This document shows, piece by piece, positions 22,501 to 33,409 of a DNA stretch of 64,000 bases. The notes under the pieces are model-generated. The model was not told the origin of the DNA. It did no database searches and saw only the letters and a program-made list of their open reading frames with translations. The stretch spans positions 9,464,739 through 9,528,738 of the forward strand of contig CM026431.1 in NCBI GenBank assembly GCA_014871385.1, in the 5' to 3' direction. Numbering within the stretch: the first letter of the stretch is position 1; the number at the start of each line of letters is the position of its first letter. The DNA comes from Ceratodon purpureus. Taxonomy: Eukaryota > Streptophyta > Bryopsida > Pseudoditrichales > Ditrichaceae. A program made the translations under genes and the position numbers.

Positions 22501-24074
22501 CTCCTCAGAAACACGCCATCCACCTGTCACTAGGTCTTCCAACGACTTCCCCTTTGCAGCCCTTTGTGCAATATAGAAAATACGGTCAACATCTGTGTCC
22601 ACCTGTATCGAATGAACCAAAAGACCAAACCATGATGGTAGGAAGATTTTTCATTGTTAACACAGATACTCAGCCCAACATCAAGAGCAAGTTCATTGTT
22701 GTCAAGAGACAACCCCTAATTCATGCCAGGTTCATGCAACAGATTAAGGGCAGATTCACGAACCTCAAAATAATCGATGTAGGCAGGAATACCAGGATGG
22801 TTTAACGACTTGAGTACTCTTGCCTCTCTCTCGAAGAGATCAAGTTCCTACACCATAGAACAACAATAAGTGATCATTAATCAAATGTTGAGCATTCTTA
22901 AATTTACATCACATGAAGACAAGAGAACAATAACAGCACATAGGAAACAAACCTTCCATCCCTTCATATTTCGTAACGACATAGCTTTCAGCGCTACAAC
23001 TTCACCGTCGGTTCTCTCGGCCTCATACGTTACTCCCATCGCACCCTGCCCGAACACCCCTGTGATGGTGTACTTCCCGACAACCACATCTCCCTTCTTA
23101 TGAATCACACCATAAGGCAGCCTCTCCACCAACAACTCATCCTGTACAATATCCCTTCTGCAACAGTACAATGCCCTCATTAAGCTTCCTCTAGCCATCA
23201 CGAATATATGAAGTCCTACACTACAGAATTGCCAATTACATCTGGGCTCTCTCAAATTTTAAAGCAAAGGTGCAACGCTAACTCGATGAAAGCACGCCAA
23301 GCACCTAACCTTGTGAACTCAGGCGCAGCATCGCTTGAATTGTCACGACTCAAACCTTGTCGTACAACTACACCAGGTGTTGAACTGCTGCTTAAAACCC
23401 CTCGTGACATAGTAAAAGATACCGATCCCCCAAATTGATTCAGCTCCGGTAACACAATCATCTGATCCAAACACACATCATCACGCACAAACCCCCGTCA
23501 AGCTAAACCCAAACACCTGCCACGGACCATACAAAGCCCTTCCGAGAAAAATTAGCAAGCTCATCCACATACAAAAATCATTACTCAAATGTCGATGCAG
23601 TTCAATCTTCTGAGCTTCAGTAAATATTTACTCACACAATGAAGCATAATCAACTAAAGACTAATCTTCTCTGCGACATTCTACATTGCCAGATTTGTAA
23701 CAATGCTTAAAAATCAACTCAAAATCAACAATGACAAACCTTCTGAACGCCGCTGAATGAGCGCAATCTCGGAGCTACAATCCCATCCGGCCTTCCTGTT
23801 CCTGCCACCACACATCCTGCCCTAATTCACCTCAAATTCCCTCAAAACACACAGGACCCAAAAACTCCAAACCCATCAACACTCCTCCTGAAAAGAAACT
23901 AAAACTCCATGACCCACATACTGGAATGACTAGCTGAAGAGTGGAAACTCATCACAGAGAGTGGAATTCACATATGAGTTGAGTATTCATTCTCTTACCA
24001 TGGTGCAGAGTGGGAGATGGAGCTCCAGCAGCCATGGTGCGCATGGGAGCAGCGGCTGAAGCCAGAGCTGCCAT
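19514..24074 (-). CDS. Plastid-targeted Ser/Thr protein kinase of cyanobacterial type
   Basis: Fifteen exons with consistent phases give about 575 residues: 24074-23999, 23801-23740, 23461-23310, 23157-22953, 22847-22764, 22602-22477, 22154-22092, 21880-21770, 21458-21339, 21226-21125, 20901-20797, 20531-20442, 20260-20167, 20019-19832, 19663-19514. The Ala/Ser-rich N-terminus looks like a transit peptide. Kinase motifs: Gly loop GVFGQGAMGV, ATP lysine VVALKAMSL, helix C FEREARVLKSLNHPGIP, catalytic HRDIKPEN, VVDFGAVQ (DFG), GTYGYMAPEQF, and TDLYGLGGTMLYMLSG. After the kinase domain come a hydrophobic stretch (PVFAAFSLPFWFVGEPFML) and a C-terminal domain ending in HVFGSALQPEELEWLVSEI, a pattern I associate with cyanobacterial kinases and their plastid relatives. 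It probably phosphorylates thylakoid or envelope targets; the substrate is unknown. The acceptor of exon 10 and the donor of exon 13 were chosen by family match. Confidence 0.88.
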
Positions 24075-25276
24075 GGTGGAGTGTGATCAGTGAGATGGGC
24101 TATCTGTCTTGCATGCTTGGAATCCAAGGGAATGAGAGCATTGGAGACTGTGAGGGAGTGATGGTGGCAATGCTCGTTTGATCAGTCTTGTCGCCATGAA
24201 GCGTGGGTGCCAAGTGTTGTGGCCCAATGTTGATGACTCTTACTGTTCTCTTGTTCATGCGCCGGTGGATGAACCTCGTTTTCCATGCGTTTTTGGTTCT
24301 CTCTCAAGATAGGGATTTCTTTTTTTCTCCTTTTTTTTGCCCTTCCTTCCCTCTTTTGTAGCAAATGCTTCACTGGCGGGATACAATTTAATGTTACAGT
24401 AGTTTTACAAAAGATAATCAAAATTATCAAAAACATCATAATATGTGTAAAATATTTTTCCAAACAAATGATAATTCCCCAGTGTGAAATAGGATGTGTA
24501 AATTTAGGATATGTGTAAAGTGGGAGTGTTGAATTTTGATCACGATGGGACAGAGGCCTCGGTGAAAGGGCAGAGCTCAACAAACACAGGCACAAGTTGT
24601 GAGCATTCAGCCTGTGACTTGCTCAGAGGTTTCACCGAAGTAACGAGGTTCTCCCCGCTTCATTCTATTAGTGGGAGATAATACTCGAGTTTGAAGTTGC
24701 GCCTTATCTCTGACTGATCAAGGGATGTACACTTCATATTACATAGTCTAGACTACCGGTGATCATCACTACAACGACGTAAAAGGAATTTCCTCGGTCT
24801 AGGCATTCCTCCCCAAAGGTGGAGGACAGCCCTAACAGGTGATCGTTCTTCTTTGTAGTCCAAGAACTGAGGTGATTTAATGTATTACAGTTGTGAGTCG
24901 TTGAGCTAGAATGAAGACATTGATGGTCCTGTCTGCGTGCGCCAGTGGGTCTTTGCGTCCTCCAAAACCTGATCTCTCGTTTGTATTTTCCAAACATTTT
25001 TGTTGAAGTTCTTCGGAATTGCGAGCCTCCTTCTTTTAACAGAAGAGCAGGAGACAGTGAGATCATGTCTATATAATTATTTCTCGATAAAGAAACATCC
25101 CAACTTTGCTACTCAGTAGTCTAAATGAGCATCTTTGAATCGCAGTACATCCAACTAACGGACGGAATGCAACAAGTCGTAGCAAGAAGGCTTTCAAATA
25201 AAATGCACCTCTAACTTTGGAGGTATATTTACAATACCTAAAGGATGAGAATGTTCCTCCTAACTAAAGGGCTTCA
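24075..25276. other. Intergenic: kinase promoter and RPC8 3' flank
   Basis: No exon is supported. 24075-24200 is the kinase 5' flank. The minus ORFs at 24182-24595 and 24734-25066 have neither codon bias nor known motifs. The stretch near 25080-25276 lies just past the RPC8 stop and is probably its 3' untranslated region. Confidence 0.5.
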
Positions 25277-27217
25277 CTACGACCACCATGAGACAAGCCC
25301 CAGTCCATCTGCATTAATATCACCCTGCAATTCCAGTAAAATCAAATAAACGCTTAGTGATTACATGCAGTAACTATGGATGGAAAATTGTGTTTAGAGC
25401 GTCGAACACAACACAAGAAACCACAGCCATGTAAATGAAGTTGCAAAATATTTGCTTGTTCTAAAGGGATGACAGATAGTCCAATTCAAGAAAACACGTC
25501 TTGAGAGTTTAAAACAACAATGGGATAAATTAGAACTCTGCAGCGCGAAACCAGTATCATTAACAGAAAGGGCAGAGGATGAAACGGAATTGCACACCGT
25601 GACAGTCATGGGAGCAAAAGGCCTCGCATCTTTTTCTTGCTCTAGAGGAATTATAGGATACTTCACTTGTACTACTCGAAATCGAACCTGCAAGAAATTC
25701 CAGGACGAAGTGGGCTCATATGAGTATCAAGGTACAAAGGTATAGCTGACATCCAACACGGCTTCTCATACTCATGATCTCGGAGAGAGAAAAAGGATAC
25801 GGTAGAAAGCAACTCACATCTTCCTCAAGGTCCATAAACATATCAGTGCCATTGTAGTTCCAAACCCACAGCTTTTCCTCCTCATCACTGCACCAGAGAA
25901 ACACTTGCAATGAATACCTGGAATACGTAACACGAATATCTACCTAGTACGACATCTAATCGTGTTACAGCGGTTGCCTTCTTGGCATTATTGCACTCAT
26001 TGCATCCACCGAGTAAAATGTTTGAAATAAGTCAATACTGTATCTAGATAACTACACAATCCCTTTTCTGATTCCCACATATCCAGGGCGTCGAATGGAT
26101 ACACGCTAAATTCAAAATGCAGGGGTAGGAGACCGTACAATACAGAAGGCTGTTGCAGGAGATGCTCGGGAATATGTATGTCCTCAAAAAAACTACCCAG
26201 TGACACTGCACAGTCGTTTTGAAAAGAGCTGAGAAAGCAACAAAGGCGGCAAAAAAGCTAATATAGAGCACATAACAACCAAAACTCAACTCATACACAG
26301 CAGTAGTAAAAGTCGAATTATTAGGAAGAAAATATTAGGGAGAGAGACCACGTACAGTAGAGGCCTGCCTTGTCACATCTTTTTAGTTTCGCTATCAACA
26401 CCTCGCCAACGAAAGGGCGAAACATCACCAAGCGAAAGTCCACCTGTTCAAGGACCGTGTCAACCAAATTTTCAATCGAAAGCCAATCAAGATGAAATTT
26501 CGATCAACATCGCCAAGAGTACATTAGCAATTCAGGGCCTCAAAATCGACGAATTTCAAGAGACGACATTGTTGTACAAGTTCAAAAGCAATCCCTTCTT
26601 TGCTTTGCAGCACTGAGCCTAACACTAATGTTTTCAGTAAGAAATAAGCACCAGCCTGCAACCCCAAACAAACACTTCACTTCTTCTTAAACCCTAAACC
26701 CTAAATCCTAAACCTTAAACCCTGAACCCAAATCGCAAGTAACTCATTCAGCAACCCTCTCGGTTGCGCACGGAAACTTTCACACCGTAAAATTCAAGGA
26801 CATGCGAGGGCGAAACGAACCGTAAAATGAGGCGCACCATCGCCGGGAAACACAGACCCTCCCTCCACATTACTGATATCATACAGAGTCACGCAGAGGC
26901 CCAGATCCTTCAACACCTGGAACACCCCAAATTCACTTAAAACCCAAAACCCAATTCCCACTCCAACATCCTACACACACTCTCCAAATCCCAACACCCC
27001 AAACGCACCCACCCCCGTCCCAAATTCACACTCCAAACCAATCCAATACTAGAAACCACACCACTGATTGCCAAACCACACAGCTGGATTGAAGAAACTG
27101 CAACACCTTATCGAAGTAGAGGATGGAAAGCTCCTGAGTGATGGCATCCTGCAGCGGAATGCTGAGGCTCTGCGGCGGCACCCGCAGGTTATGCTGCAGC
27201 TCCGTCAACACGAACAT
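25277..27217 (-). CDS. RPC8: DNA-directed RNA polymerase III subunit RPC8 (Rpb7/Rpc25 family)
   Basis: Seven exons (27217-27107, 26916-26821, 26443-26356, 26205-26139, 25887-25818, 25687-25598, 25324-25277) give 189 residues with all phases agreeing. The N-terminal tip domain starts MFVLTELQHNLRVPP and continues to LYFDKVLKDLGLCVTLYDI and GSVFPGDGAPHFTVDF. The C-terminal OB domain starts at RPFVGEVLIAKLKRC and GLYLSLGSFFEDIHIP; the end is GDINADGLGLVSWWS. RPC8 pairs with RPC9 to form the Pol III stalk, which binds nascent RNA and initiation factors for tRNA and 5S rRNA genes. The protein is slightly shorter than animal homologues. Intron 2 contains a telomere-like AAACCCTAA array. Confidence 0.95.
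26688..26729 (+). promoter_or_regulatory. Telobox-like AAACCCTAA array in RPC8 intron 2
   Basis: The stretch holds about six imperfect heptamers of the CCCTAAA type in a row. Single AAACCCTAA teloboxes are known regulatory elements in plant genes for translation and ribosome production. Whether this one acts so, or is a small interstitial telomere relic, cannot be told from sequence alone. Confidence 0.5.
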
Positions 27218-27264
27218 GGCTCCTGGTCTTCCTGCAACTGCTACAACATCAATCAATCCTCCAC

Positions 27265-27711
27265 ACAATGCGCAAACTCAGACGCAATCCGGTGCAACCA
27301 TGCTGGATGACAGGATCCCCCCTTCTCCTTCCCTTCCTCCCTGCAGGCAGACTCCTCACCGCGGCGTCCCCCGCGAGCCCCTCGCCATTTCCATGCCTCG
27401 CCTCGCCTCGCCGTTGGATCGTCTTCTCATTGTCGTCACAAACATCGACCGCCCCAGTATCACATGAGTATTACAGTGGTATATAAAGGGTATCACGTAT
27501 GTGTCATACAGGTATCGTGATGGTATTGCCCAGGTATGAACTCCGGTACGCTCCGCCGCCGCGCCCGCGCTTGCTTTCAATGGCGCGGGGCCGCGGCCGG
27601 ACGTCAGCGCGCGGCTGCGGCTGCGGCTGCGGCAGCGTGTTCCACGTCGGACAAGGGAATTGAATTCGAGGATGAGGTGGAGTTCGTCCCGGCTGGCATC
27701 TGAGGTGGAGT
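27265..27711. repeat. Left copy of an inverted duplication
   Basis: Matches 33484-33755 in reverse complement: the cagacgcaatccggtg block, the ccttcccttcctccc block, the gcctcgcctcgcc block, the cgcccgcgcttgctttcaa block, the (GCGGCT)n tract, and the end gaggatgaggtgga...ccggctggcat. Several indels, including extra sequence near 27460-27530, show that the copies have diverged. This copy begins about 50 bases upstream of the RPC8 start. Confidence 0.85.
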
Positions 27712-28968
27712 TGGGCTTTTTTTGGTCGTTGTTATTGGGTTGTGCAGTGGGTAAATTACTTTTTTTTTGGGTAGAGTTATTCTACCGTATTTTGAGGCTG
27801 ATTTACACCCAAAAAACAACTTGGGCTTCAACCCAAAAACATAAGTAGTACTTTGTACCTTGACACCTTGACCAAAGAAGGTCATAAACTTTGGCTTTTC
27901 ATGGAATTATTTTTTCCATTAATTTTTATTTTTATTTTGTTTGATAATCTCAAAGAGAATTATGTTAGTTATTTGTATGAAAAGTCCCTAAGGCAGTTGA
28001 GCTTGGAAAAAAAAAGGTCTTGGAATTGCTTGACGAGTAAGAAAAATCCTTCAACCACCATCAACATTTATTTCAATGCTTAGTATACAAAATAACTGTA
28101 TCCTTACAAAACACTTGCAATTCCTTGCGTCTACAACCTTTTTTGAAAAATCACATCCAAATTTAACATCTAATGAACCTTCCGAACATTTCAAAAAACT
28201 CATTTGAAGACTATGGTTGATTAAAAGTTAAGTAGAAAAGCAACATTTGTGACATCCTTGTATTACATGAGATATCTTGGCAAAAAAACAATATTTCAAA
28301 GATCAAGGAAATTAGTTACAATATGAATAAGAATAAAAAATAAGTATACTTTTTGTTTTGCATCATCTATAAAATAAAATATTTTGCTTTCAGTGTTTTT
28401 CTTTTCTCTTTGTTTTGTTGCCACTACTTAATGGGCTTTTGAATTAAATTTCAATCATACAATTACAAAACAAAAATGTACCTTGTCTAAAAAACATTCA
28501 AGTAAAATAAAATTGTAAGTGGAATTTGCAAACTCATTCACAATGGATGCATATTTACCATGGTTTTTTAATTGCCATGATCAATATGGGTCACTCATCA
28601 ATATTCAATGTCTTGAATTTATGCATTTAAATTTATATTTAATGGAGACAAAGTTGAATATGATTGAAGTTGCCTTATATATCAACTATTTGTATCACTA
28701 CAATGTCAAAGATTAAAGTTATACTTAATTACTTACACATTATATAATCCAGCATAGAATTTTTGTTGAATTTGTAGTTATATAACTTGTTAAAAAGTCG
28801 AATAGGTAAAGCATTAATAATATAATCCAAGAATTGTACTTTCAACATGTATCATACAAATAAATTTAATTACCTTTTAAAAATTTAATTTAACAATATT
28901 TAAGTTTGAATTAACATTTTTGTTGATTTGATTACTGTTAACGTTTAACATTAACATTTCTTAGTACT
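27712..28968. other. AT-rich repeat-island sequence
   Basis: No gene is supported. The two plus-strand ORFs at 27853-28083 and 28519-28716 are AT-rich and match nothing I know. Confidence 0.45.
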
Positions 28969-29946
28969 CAACTTGTTCATTGCGGAACCATTAAGATTGG
29001 TGGCAACAATCGAGATGCGATCCTTGTCGAGAGTGTTATGCATGAGGAAGTGATCCTCCATTCGTTCCAACCACTCCATAATCTTTGCTCCACTTCTGTT
29101 GTTAGTGAAGAGGGCGACAACTTCAATCCTTGAGCCACCTTGCTTACCTTGTTTGCGGCACCCGCATTTACCCTATCTTTGAGAATTGCTAACTTTGACG
29201 CATTCACAACCATCATTGGTTGTGTTGCTTGTCCAAACATCTTTATCATCTTGGGCAAGAGTTCTTGGAGAGTTTGGACGACGGCCTATTTGTTTTGTAT
29301 CGGGGAGGCGGAGAGACCTCTTTACCAAATGGAGCCAAGTTGTCTTCTTCTTCCTCTTCCTCATTCCCTTGTATCCTCAAGTTCGCACCACCCGCCCCAC
29401 TAGCATTAGTGTTGCTTGAGCCCGAATCTTCACTTCCTCCACCTCCTGGTTAGGAGCAACAATCGTAAGTGCTACTGGCCACGGCACCTGTGTTGCTAGC
29501 TTGCACATTTGAAGGACCTGCCTTACCCTTGCCTTTGGAATGAACTTAAGGGAATGATTATATGACTTCATAGGAGGATATGATTATATGACTTCATTAA
29601 GGAACTTAAGTGATGATTATATGACTTCATTGGGTCATGTCACATAATGAAACCATATTATAAAGGAAACTCACTTGGCACATGGAGGCATTGATGCTCA
29701 GGTCACGGGCGGCTGACGCGGACATTTGTTTCCCATCTTTGCAGGGCGCAGCTGAGGCTGCCTAGGGTAACTCCGTGGTGTTCTTGCCTCCCTTACCCTT
29801 AGCCGCTTATTTGCCTTTGCTCTAGCGTGCTTTGGGCCTTGGCTTGGTCCCTCATCCAAATCATTTGCCAAGGAAAAACTCTCCTTCAAAGGCTCTGCCT
29901 TTTTAACCCCTAAAGGTTCAAGCCGTTTTTGGGCCTCCAAAACCAT
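28969..29946 (-). pseudogene. Degraded retrotransposon gag-like coding remnant
   Basis: Read on the minus strand, 28976-29120 encodes an open stretch containing AKIMEWLERMEDHFLMHNTL followed by DKDRISIVATNLNGSA. This is the pattern of the Ty3/Gypsy gag (W..xxExYFxxH...xxVxxAxxxLxGxA). Upstream of it on the same strand are a Gly/Asn/Ser-rich part with a run of five Glu (29330-29450) and a basic Arg/Lys/Pro-rich part (29698-29946). Stops and frame changes separate the pieces. No protease, reverse transcriptase or integrase is visible and no LTRs are seen. Its right end abuts the foldback element starting at 29903. Confidence 0.55.
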
Positions 29947-30059
29947 AAACTGTGATTTTTGACAACCTTATAGAAGTTGAAGTATGATTCTTAATTTTTT
30001 ACTTTTTTGATACATCCAACCGTAAGATCTTAAACCTTGCTACCTGCACTAATACCATG

Positions 30060-30245
30060 TCAAATTTCAACGGTTGGATCTTTACCATTTGTGAGATTAT
30101 AACGTTCAAAGTTTACTGTTTTTTTTTTTTTGACTTTGCGCAAAAGACATACTCTTAATGGTGCCAAGGGAGACTTGATTATTGTTACCTCAAACATTTT
30201 GCTCATATTTTTTTCCACGTAGGTAACTAAGTTGGGCACCTCCAT
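30060..30245 (-). CDS. 61-residue ORF in the left arm
   Basis: It begins MEVPNLVTYVEKNMSKMFEV and has a basic lysine-rich middle. It is the inverted twin of the ORF at 31887-32072, differing by one residue. Both are intact, but so is the whole arm, so recent duplication explains this without selection. I know no matching family. Confidence 0.3.
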   Translation of the reverse strand: MEVPNLVTYVEKNMSKMFEVTIIKSPLAPLRVCLLRKVKKKKTVNFERYNLTNGKDPTVEI

Positions 30246-31457
30246 GCAAAAGTTTAGAGTCTCAGTACACTTTTTTGGCCTTCATGCAAATTATTTTCGA
30301 GAAGAAGGTACAAAAACCAGAATCTGGTAAAACTTAAATGACGTGAAATGCTTTTGGTTTTTTAAAAAAGTAAACGGTCAATAGTTACTTTCATGAGTTT
30401 TTGAATTTTCGGAAACAAAAAATTTGAAAAATTCCTAAATCTCAAATTTTGACAAATTTTGAAAGAAAAAATTGTAAAATTACCAAAAACTGTGAAGGTT
30501 GTTTCTGTATTTTTTGGAGGCTGCCCTTGTAAAATTGGTAAGTTTTTTGACTTAGGCGACTTTGGATTTTGAGTAGTGAATTGGCTATGAACACATTTCC
30601 AAAAAAACAATTCTAAAAAAACCTAATTTTAAACTGCCCGTTTTGGACTTGAAACCTAAAATTTCTAGATGAAGGTTCTAAAAGTGAAATTTGGCTTTGA
30701 AAATTTTACCATATATACTTTGCGGTATAAGGAGCATCCAGTAAAATTCTTAGGCAAAAATATTACTTTTAACCCCTTCATCTAGGCTGCCCGAAACAGC
30801 TGAGAGCCATTTTGGATTTCTAGAACCTTTAGGGGTTAATAGTCCTAACTCTGCCCTTAACCAAGCCCTTTGCTAGGTCGGCTTTTGTTATTTCTAAATA
30901 TTTTTCTCAAAATATAACAGTTTTATGATTATATGTTCAAGGAACGAATGGAATTTTGATAAATTTAAAGGCTAATAATTATTTTGTGAAAATATTGATT
31001 AAAGTTATTGTGTTTTTTAAAAAAAAAATTAAAAAAATAAATAAAATCAATATTTAAAAAAAAATCTTGGATAAAGAATATATATTTTTTTTTAAATGTA
31101 TGTATTCAAGTTTAGTTGTGTTTTGTAATTTATGAGTAAGAATAAAACTTGATGATGGAATCAAATAAAGATATGAATTAAATTGTTTATTTGGAAGTAA
31201 ATATAAAAAACATAAAGATAAAAAATATTTTCAAAGATAATTTTAAAAACTACAGATGGAAAGAGAAACTTCTAGATGTTTTATTAACTTTCAATAAATC
31301 TAATTTAGTGAAATATATGCATGTGTTAATGCCTTCTGATAATGTTATATTTACATTTTGGATTAAATTTTGTAATTCATACCACTATCGAAGACCTTCT
31401 TCTCGAAAATAATTTGCATGAAGGCCAAAAAAGTGTACTGAGACTCTAAACTTTTGC

Positions 31458-31754
31458 ATGGAGGCCATGAAGAATGGGAAGAATGGGAAGACTGATGCTG
31501 AAAAGGATAGTGATGCCGAAAAGGATAGTGCCATGAAGTTCTTGACCGTGAGTGGTGATCCGTCCCTCAATTTTACGGAAGGATATCTTCTTGGTATTCG
31601 GGAATGCTACATAGGTTTGAAGAAGATCTTGGAGAAACCGAAGCAGCCGGGCGATTGTCTCATTGTATTGGGTACATCGGGCATCGGGAAATCTTGTTTT
31701 TCTGTTTTTTGGATCTGTGACGAAAATTCAAAAACTCATGGAAGTAACTTTTGA
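31458..31754 (+). pseudogene. P-loop NTPase fragment inside the foldback element (Crinkler/RHS-like)
   Basis: The ORF starts with an ATG directly after a 71-base leader that it shares with the arm ORF at 31887. A charged Lys/Asp/Glu-rich N-terminus is followed by FTEGYLLGIRECYIGLKKIL and VLGTSGIGKSCF, a clean Walker A motif. The spacing of a preceding hydrophobic segment and GxxGIGKSxF resembles the NTPase of the Crinkler/retrotransposon-hot-spot superfamily, in which such a P-loop precedes a nuclease domain. About 15 residues after the P-loop the frame runs into the right arm (from 31723) and ends, so no Walker B or later motif is present. It is a truncated, captured gene piece. Confidence 0.55.
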
Positions 31755-31886
31755 CCGTTTACTTTTTTAAAAAACCAAAAGCATTTCACGTCATTTAAGT
31801 TTTACCAGATTGTGGTTTTTGTACCTTCTTCTCGAAAATAATTTGCATGAAGGCCAAAAAAGTGTACTGAGACTCTAAACTTTTGC

Positions 31887-32072
31887 ATGGAGGTGCCCAA
31901 CTTAGTTACCTACGTGGAAAAAAATATGAGCAAAATGTTTGAGGTAACAATAATCAAGTCTCCCTTGGCACCATTTAGAGTATGTCTTTTGCGCAAAGTC
32001 AAAAAAAAAAAAACAGTAAACTTTGAACGTTATAATCTCACAAATGGTAAAGATCCAACCGTTGAAATTTGA
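31887..32072 (+). CDS. 61-residue ORF in the right arm
   Basis: Twin of the ORF at 30060-30245; one residue differs (Phe for Leu in the APFRV segment). It shares the sequence up to ATGGAGG with the P-loop ORF at 31458, so the two ORFs have the same leader and start but different bodies. Function unknown. Confidence 0.3.
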   Translation: MEVPNLVTYVEKNMSKMFEVTIIKSPLAPFRVCLLRKVKKKKTVNFERYNLTNGKDPTVEI

Positions 32073-32229
32073 CATGGTATCAGTGCAGGTAGCAAGGTTT
32101 AAGATCTTACGGTTGGATGTATCAAAAAGATAAAAAATTAAGAATCATACTTCAACTTCTACAAGGTTGTCAAAAATCACAGTTTGTGGTTTTGGAGGCC
32201 CAAAAACGGCTTGAACCTTTAGGGGTTAA

Positions 32230-33409
32230 GTAGGATGAACATAAAAATATGATTGATTAAAATTCTATATAAGTGTTTAAAAAGTAATTTTAATGACATT
32301 ACATTCTTCATCAGTAGTATAGGATTGCCATTTAATCCATGAAAAGTGTTTTTTATTTTTGATTTTTTTAATATCTACATTAATTGTAATACGACCTATG
32401 TGGTGAGAAATGATAAAGTTATTAATTTTTTCTAAGAAATTATTTTGATCTATTGATCATCCTCTCATATATAAAATTAACATCTCTTTATTATTAATAG
32501 TTTATAATTTTATATAACTTAAACTTTATTCATTGTATATGAATGCTATAGAAAATATTGGACTTGGTATGAATTACAATAAAACATTGATTTTGTTTGA
32601 ATTATATCTTTTTGTTTAATTCCATTATGAATGTTCAACAAATTCATTTTAAATATACAACTAAATAAATGCGGTTTAATTATTTTAATGCAAACGTTCA
32701 AAATGTTTCGTACAATGACTTCTATAAGTTGCTACATGCTGAAATTTTTTTCTACAATTAATTCACAATTTAAAACTTTTCAATAAAATTTAAATATGTT
32801 GTACTACATATATAATAATAGTTACTCATCTTAGTTTCAAACTTTTAGAAATACAAAATTATATTTTAGACCCATCTAAGTTTGAATGTTCATAAAATAA
32901 TTTATATATAGATAGAGCTACGACCCCATCCTTTAATTAAGATACTAGTGTTTTAAAGCCTAAGTAATTTTTGATATAAATCACTTTTTTAATAAAAATG
33001 TATTAAATCCTATCATGAAATTATTCCAAGTACTAACTCAATATTATTCAAATCACAAACCGATAGCAAAAAAAGACTAAGACAAATCATACAATAAGGG
33101 TTTTAGACAAAACTACGCTATCTCCGCTTTACACTTTTAAATCCCAATTTAATACATTAGAATAACTCTATCCTCAAAAAGAAATTTCATCATACCACCG
33201 TGACCCGGTACAAAACACCCCCACACTCCAAAACACTGTCCAGTGCGAACCGACAGATGGTTATAAATTGGCCGACTAATTTTATTAAAAACCGATTGAT
33301 ATTCAAGACTTTTAGCTTAAAACCGAAATAAAATATGTGATATTCGGATGATACTCGGGTGATACTTACATAATACTCAGACAATAACCGGATGAATTGG
33401 TAATTGAGA
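32230..33409. other. AT-rich intergenic block
   Basis: No ORF of note and no structured repeat. It ends at the inverted-duplication exon copy near 33410. Confidence 0.5.

Larger units (their letters stand above)
29903..32229. mobile_element. Foldback element with about 500-base inverted arms and TTAA CCCCTAAAGG ends
   Basis: The left end reads TTAACCCCTAAAGGTTCAAG and the right end is its exact complement. The left arm (29903 to about 30412) and the right arm (about 31723-32229) are nearly identical inverted copies. A further TTAACCCC...AGGGGTTAA pair sits at 30769-30839, so 29903-30839 may be one complete unit and 31390-32229 a second, inverted and partial one. A 71-base piece of the arm is repeated directly at 31393-31464 and 31823-31893, bracketing a P-loop ORF. 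The spacer 30840-31390 is AT-rich; its ORF at 31191-31412 is unrecognised. No transposase is present, so mobilisation would be in trans. Confidence 0.8.
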
